Below are positions 59,775-64,000 of a stretch of 64,000 nucleotides of DNA, piece by piece. This stretch comes from Tritrichomonas musculus (lineage: Eukaryota; Parabasalia; Tritrichomonadida; Tritrichomonadidae). The stretch is from positions 1,071,001 through 1,135,000 of the forward strand of contig JAPFFF010000020.1 of the NCBI GenBank assembly GCA_039105265.1. The letters are read 5' to 3'. Under the pieces are notes generated by a model. It searched no databases. It was not told where the DNA came from and saw nothing but the letters and a program-made list of their open reading frames with translations. Each line of letters starts with the position of its first letter. The stretch's first letter is position 1. The translations under genes and the position numbers were made by a program.

Positions 59775-61025
59775 ATGCTTAAAGTTTGTGGTATAAATGA
59801 TAGTTCAGAACTTGGAGAAGAATCAAATAATAAGACTGTAAAAAGATTTTCAGCCATTATTCCGCCTATTCAATCGCACCTCGACGCTCAAACAATATTA
59901 TCGTTGTCAATTGGTCAAGAAAAATCAGTAGTTGTTACACAAGACGGTGTAATACAAGGAGTTGGAAACAACTGTGATGGCCAGATCAGTAGATCACTTC
60001 CTCAATATATCATTGATGAATATAAGCAATTTGAAATCAAAGATGGCGACGATAATTTATATATTCCGATTTCAGTTGTCTGTGGTGATTACCATACGCT
60101 TTACCTTGTTTCAAATCCCGACAATATTCGAAATTATCTCGCATTATGCCATAGTGAAAGAAAAGAGAGTTTCCCACTTTTCCTCGATACCAAAAACCTA
60201 AATCCAGTAGCACTTTTTGGTGGTTGTAAAAATGCAGCCGCAATTGATTCAGACGGTTCAATAATCATAGTTCTATGTCAATTAATTAAAACTCAGCCAG
60301 ATTCAATGGTTCATATCACCACCTTACCAGATAATGAAAAGGCAGTAAGTGTTGCATGTGGTGACCAATTTTTCCTTGCTCTAAGTTCAAGTGGTCGAGT
60401 TTTTGAATCACCAGTTTCAGACCAGCCCAAATTTACAGAAATAAGCGAACTTCAAGGTAAAGAAATAACCAACATCTCAGGTGTCTATGATCATTATTTT
60501 GCAGTAACAAAAGATGGACGAGTATTTGGTCGTGGTAAAAATAACTCGGGTCAACTTGGTCTTAGTAGAAGTACTAAAGAATTTGAAAAATTCACCGAAA
60601 TTTCAAGTTTAAGTAACCACAAAATTAAGGCTGCTTATGCTGGTGCCATTACATCATTGTTCCAGACATACAAAGGAAGAATCCTTGCTTGCGGTGACAA
60701 TGATTGTGGCCAGCTGTTTCTCGATAAGGCAAGCACGGGCGGTGTTGATTCACCTGTTGAAACTTTGATCACTTCTGGATGCTTGTTTTGCATTGCTGGA
60801 ACTTCTTCTGCTGCTTTCATTAATTGCTCTCCAGTGAATGGACCCAATAGGAAAATAGGAGAAGACGATGATCTTAACGATGATGATGATGATGAACGTC
60901 ACGAAGAAATTCAGGGACATAAAAAAGATGAAAGTGATTCTAAAGGAAAAGAAAATGATACTCCAAAGGAACATAGCAAACCCGTTCCTGAAGAAGGTAA
61001 TTCAAAATGCTGCTTATTAATTTGA
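59775..61025 (+). CDS. RCC1-repeat protein with CAAX-type C-terminus
   Basis: The 416-residue protein has about six RCC1-type beta-propeller blades; typical pieces are SVACGDQFFLALSSSGRVFE, HYFAVTKDGRVFGRGKNNSG, QLGL and GRILACGDNDCGQL. Classical RCC1 is the exchange factor of Ran, but most RCC1-like proteins do other jobs. After the propeller a disordered acidic and lysine-rich tail of about 60 residues leads to the last four residues C-L-L-I, preceded by another cysteine: a prenylation (CAAX) signal that would tether the propeller to a membrane. That argues against a chromatin-bound Ran exchange factor and for a membrane-linked regulator of another small GTPase. Similar proteins with CAAX ends are inferred to exist in trichomonads. 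Confidence 0.82.
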   Translation: MLKVCGINDSSELGEESNNKTVKRFSAIIPPIQSHLDAQTILSLSIGQEKSVVVTQDGVIQGVGNNCDGQISRSLPQYIIDEYKQFEIKDGDDNLYIPISVVCGDYHTLYLVSNPDNIRNYLALCHSERKESFPLFLDTKNLNPVALFGGCKNAAAIDSDGSIIIVLCQLIKTQPDSMVHITTLPDNEKAVSVACGDQFFLALSSSGRVFESPVSDQPKFTEISELQGKEITNISGVYDHYFAVTKDGRVFGRGKNNSGQLGLSRSTKEFEKFTEISSLSNHKIKAAYAGAITSLFQTYKGRILACGDNDCGQLFLDKASTGGVDSPVETLITSGCLFCIAGTSSAAFINCSPVNGPNRKIGEDDDLNDDDDDERHEEIQGHKKDESDSKGKENDTPKEHSKPVPEEGNSKCCLLI

Positions 61026-61550
61026 TTTTAAATAAACTTTTTTTTTATACTATTTGTTTTTTTTTTTTTTTTAGATGTTTGTTCTAATTCATTTAAATGT
61101 TTTAAATGATTATTTTATTATTATTACCTTAATTGCTCACAAGATTATTTTCCATTAAAAAAATGATCGTTTTATACAATAAATTGGCCTTAACCGATAT
61201 TTTTTTGTAAAAAAAAGATCTTTTATATCAAATTTATCTATATTACTATTACTATACTATAGCATCCTGTTAATGGCTATCTTTCAATAATGAAGTAAAA
61301 TTTAAATTCAAAAAGTTTACCTTTTTGTTACTCATATTGTCTAAACTTATGAGTAAACAGAGCATTTATCTCCCCCTATACTTATAGAGTCTGGAGGTCA
61401 ATATTGATCTTGTATGCAAGATGCATCAAAAAAGAAAAAAAAATTTAAAACAGCTTTATGTTTTTTTCAAATTAATCATTTGGCTAGTTGTTATATAAAT
61501 AAAAAATAGTTTTTATTGAAAAGAAAAATTAAAGGTTTATTGGTATTCTT
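61026..61550. other. Intergenic region, nothing identified
   Basis: AT-rich sequence with long T-runs at 61039-61073. No gene or repeat is evident. Confidence 0.4.
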
Positions 61551-62220
61551 TTAGAAAATTGACAATGTCATAATAATCATTGTCAAATGCAATGCTTGAT
61601 GCAGTTTCATAATTAAAATACATATGAGAATTTTATAAAACAAAAAGTTTAAAATTGTATTAAAAAATATATCAGTAAAAACTGTTTTATCATTTATATC
61701 TAATTCATTTAGAGAAACAAGATATTTGACAAGTTCAAGATTTCCTGATTCACATGCATAATGCAGTATATTTTTATAAATCATTAAATTATCGGAATGC
61801 CATTAATCGTATGGTAAAGAAACAGTCTTAAATCATTGGAAAGTTACGAGATAAAAGAAACAAAAAAAAAATTCGATTTAAAAAAAAAAAACAAAAAACT
61901 GTTTTTGTTTTTAAATTAAATGCATTAAACGATACAAGATATTTAACAAGCTCAAGTTTACCTGATTTGCAAGCAAAATGTAAAATATTTGCATAAGAAG
62001 AATCAATTATTTAAATACCATGAATTCAATACAAAAAAACATAATAAAAAATGTTTCAATAAAAACGCCATTAAAACAAAGCTTCTGTTTTAAAACATTG
62101 ACTGCTTTGATATCAATTTTATCCAATGAAATAAGACGTTTTACAAGTTCAAGATTTCCTGATAGGCATGCAGAATGCAACAATGTTTCATCTTCATTAA
62201 AAATTATATAATTTTAAATA
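61551..62220 (-). pseudogene. Degenerate ankyrin-repeat coding downstream of the kinase gene
   Basis: Three ankyrin-like units can be read on the minus strand in different frames: DETLLHSACLSGNLELVKRL (near 62160), ANILHFACKSGKLELVKYLV (near 61960) and KNILHYACESGNLELVKYLV (61720-61780). They continue the ankyrin unit at the end of the kinase frame (TFLHSACLSGNIELVDYFIS) but are separated from it and from each other by stops or frame changes. It is most likely the decayed tail of a longer kinase-ankyrin gene. No trichomonad intron signal (GTATGT start, ACTAACACACAG end) is visible to bridge them. Confidence 0.65.
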
Positions 62221-63450
62221 TCATTTAAAAATCTCAAAATAAATTGATCTTGCATTAAGATCGATTTTGTCCAATGAAATAAAATAATCAACTAATTCAA
62301 TGTTTCCTGATAAGCATGCTGAATGAAGAAACGTTTTATAAAAAATATAAAATAATGAAATTCCATCTAACTTGACTTCTCCAATATTAATTTCAGACTC
62401 TTCAACAAGTGTTTTAATCATTTCTTCATAGCAAGCACGTTCGTTTTCAAGTCTTTTACTTTCTTGTTCATTTTTTACATCATCCAAAGAATTTTGCTGT
62501 GATTCATTTGAATCTGTTAACTGATCAAGATTATTGATATAATTCATAACTTCATCTACGTCAACTTTTTCAAATGAATAAGAAAAGTCAGTTGACAATT
62601 CTGAAAAAATTTTGTCAAATGAAGGACGTCTTTCTTTTCTTTCATCCAGGCACCACAGAATTAAATCTTGCATCTTCTTTGTTACACCAGCATTGAATAC
62701 TGGCTTATAACCATTAATTATGGATTGTTTTATTGCTGCTAAATCTGACCTATCAAACTCAGAATAAGGTTCTTTTCCTGACATAATTTCATAGGCAAGA
62801 ATGCCGAATGCGTAAACATCAATGTAAGGCCCTAAACCTGCTTCTCCTCTTAATAATTCAGGAGGCATATAAATTGGTGTTCCAGCATTTGTAGTTAGAG
62901 CTGATTCTGTATCATCTGAATGAAGGAATTCGGCTAATCCAAAATCTGATAATATTGGATAATAATTATCATCAATGAGAATGTTTTCTGGTTTTAAATC
63001 GCGGTGAAGAATCCCTTTCTGATGAAGATATCGCATTACATGAGCTATGCCTAGTAAGCAAATGTAGCTTTTGGTTGATGTCCATTCATGATCGGCAACA
63101 AATCGCCTTTCTTTATCAAGAATTTCTTTTAAGGAGCCATTCTTGTAATATTTGGTGATGATTGATGGCTCAAATTTTGTTCGATCTTTAAATGACTGAA
63201 AATTAATACCCAAAATTTTTGCTATTGATGGATGATCAAGTTTTTGATTTATTAAAGATTCACGCAAAAGAAGCATTTGTTCACATCCATTGAAATTTTC
63301 ATTGATATTGAGAATTTTAATTGCACATTTTTCATGATTTTTTTGATTTTCAGCAATATAGACAGTTCCAAATGATCCTTTTCCAAGCTCTTTTGGCTCT
63401 ATTTTAAAATCAGTAGTGTTGCAAAATGTGTTTTTTAATTCAAATTGCAT
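62221..63450 (-). CDS. Protein kinase with C-terminal ankyrin remnant
   Basis: The 409-residue frame has a complete kinase domain at residues about 18-290: glycine loop LGKGSFGTVYIA (22-33), Lys45 in CAIKIL, catalytic loop HRDLKPEN (149-156), DFG at 169-171, activation-loop end GTPIYMPPELL, and DVYAFGILAYEI. All catalytic residues are intact, so it is probably an active Ser/Thr kinase of the tyrosine-kinase-like group common in trichomonads and amoebae. A Glu/Asn-rich linker follows, and one ankyrin unit (TFLHSACLSGNIELVDYFIS) stands just before the stop. Related kinases carry many ankyrin repeats, and further, broken, units follow downstream (61551-62220), so the protein is probably a C-terminally shortened version. 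Confidence 0.85.
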   Translation of the reverse strand: MQFELKNTFCNTTDFKIEPKELGKGSFGTVYIAENQKNHEKCAIKILNINENFNGCEQMLLLRESLINQKLDHPSIAKILGINFQSFKDRTKFEPSIITKYYKNGSLKEILDKERRFVADHEWTSTKSYICLLGIAHVMRYLHQKGILHRDLKPENILIDDNYYPILSDFGLAEFLHSDDTESALTTNAGTPIYMPPELLRGEAGLGPYIDVYAFGILAYEIMSGKEPYSEFDRSDLAAIKQSIINGYKPVFNAGVTKKMQDLILWCLDERKERRPSFDKIFSELSTDFSYSFEKVDVDEVMNYINNLDQLTDSNESQQNSLDDVKNEQESKRLENERACYEEMIKTLVEESEINIGEVKLDGISLFYIFYKTFLHSACLSGNIELVDYFISLDKIDLNARSIYFEIFK

Positions 63451-63860
63451 TTAAATATTTGCCAAAAAGAATTGAAATTTTATTCATGCCCAAAAGTCTA
63501 GTTTTTTCACCTCATTTTTAATTTTTTTTGATTATTCTGAGTAATTTTATAACTAAAGTTGCAAAATTTTGAAGACAATCCTGCGATTTTACTTTTTGCT
63601 ATTTCAACAATTTGTCGTTGTATTTGTGAATACTTATATTAATTGAATTACTTCAACTTTTCTACCAGGAAGTATCAATTAAAACTAGGATAATTCTCCA
63701 TTTCGAATAACATTTGTATATAAAAAAAATATTCTCTTTATAAAAATATTCATAAATAATAAAAAGAAGCTTTATAACTAAAATGGAATCTTTTTAAATA
63801 TTTGGTTAATTTATTGACCTTAACGATCTATGATATTAAAAAAAAAATTTCATTTAATAA
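63451..63860. promoter_or_regulatory. Divergent intergenic region with initiator-like motif
   Basis: AT-rich sequence between divergent genes. TCATT at 63850-63854 lies six bases before the ATG at 63861. Nothing else is recognised. Confidence 0.4.
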
Positions 63861-64000
63861 ATGAGTAAAATTAAACTTCAAACTGATTCGATTTTACAAG
63901 TTCCTCTTAATATGTATCAACTGGATTTCACATTTAATATCAATGGTGAAGAATTTCAAACGACAAGATTTGTTGCAGACTTATTATCTCCAAAAATTTC
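63861..64000 (+). CDS. Start of a third BTB-like protein gene, cut by the window edge
   Basis: The 46 visible codons (MSKIKLQTDSILQVPLNMYQ, then LDFTFNINGEEFQTTRFVAD and LLSPKI) match the start of the gene at 31131 in pattern: hydrophobic strand, FNFxVNG or FTFNING, and (I/F)VAD(I/L)LSP. It is therefore another member of the trichomonad BTB-like/discoidin family. The rest lies outside. Confidence 0.8.
   Translation, partial: MSKIKLQTDSILQVPLNMYQLDFTFNINGEEFQTTRFVADLLSPKI

Noticed and set aside
1-64000. Bacterial origin, CRISPR arrays, tRNA or rRNA genes
   Set aside because: RAD50, kinases, CAAX ends, BTB and ankyrin proteins show a eukaryote. No regularly spaced repeats of CRISPR type and no tRNA or rRNA signature sequences were seen.

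Overview
The window looks like nuclear DNA of a parabasalid protist of the Trichomonas lineage; Tritrichomonas foetus is my best guess, but the species is inferred. The DNA is very AT-rich, genes are compact and apparently intronless, and the gene families are typical of that group: BspA-like leucine-rich-repeat proteins, proteins with a BTB-type N-terminus plus a discoidin (F5/8 C) domain, ankyrin proteins, a Sel1-repeat kinase, and a protein resembling the Trichomonas initiator-binding domain. Several host genes have a TCA(T/C)T initiator-like motif within about 20 bases of the ATG.

Layout. 1-31130 is host DNA: the end of a BspA-like gene; a transglutaminase-like protein with a CAAX-type end; a PIKK-like relic; a BTB/coiled-coil/discoidin gene; a nested pair of non-autonomous DNA transposons; a partial copy of a kinase gene start; a broken ankyrin gene; a 1427-residue kinase/Sel1 protein; a BspA-like membrane protein; RAD50; a second small TTAA-flanked element; a FAR-17a/AIG1-like membrane protein; a BspA relic; and a 3'-5' exonuclease. 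From 31131 a second BTB-like/discoidin gene runs until it is interrupted at 32350 by a 25.5-kb capsid-bearing element; its last exon-like stretch resumes at 57843. After it come an initiator-binding-domain protein with a tandem-repeat tail, an RCC1-like protein with a CAAX-type end, degenerate ankyrin coding, a kinase, and the start of a third BTB-like gene at the right edge.

The centre of interest is the element at 32350-57842. It has 180-bp terminal inverted repeats that read identical, starts with AG, and is flanked by a 5-bp duplication CACAG. It carries a full set of particle-building genes in the Polinton/adenovirus style: an A32-type packaging ATPase, two adjacent paralogous major capsid candidates, a likely penton protein, a fibre-like protein, a three-domain Ulp1/adenain-like protease, a small amphipathic pVI-like protein, a 20-residue arginine-rich peptide resembling an adenoviral core peptide, and a 3027-residue giant protein. 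I find no protein-primed DNA polymerase B and no retroviral-type integrase, the two hallmark mobility genes of Polintons. The repeats and coding content look young and nearly whole (at most one possible break). The simplest reading is an element that builds its own particle but is copied and integrated by enzymes from elsewhere, for example from an autonomous Polinton in the same genome.

Many genes of the element have a run of seven or eight T just upstream of the ATG instead of the host TCA motif, and a family of three small paralogues carries a repeated promoter-like module. Starts given here are ATG codons; several long open frames open further upstream with non-ATG codons, and those extensions were not used.
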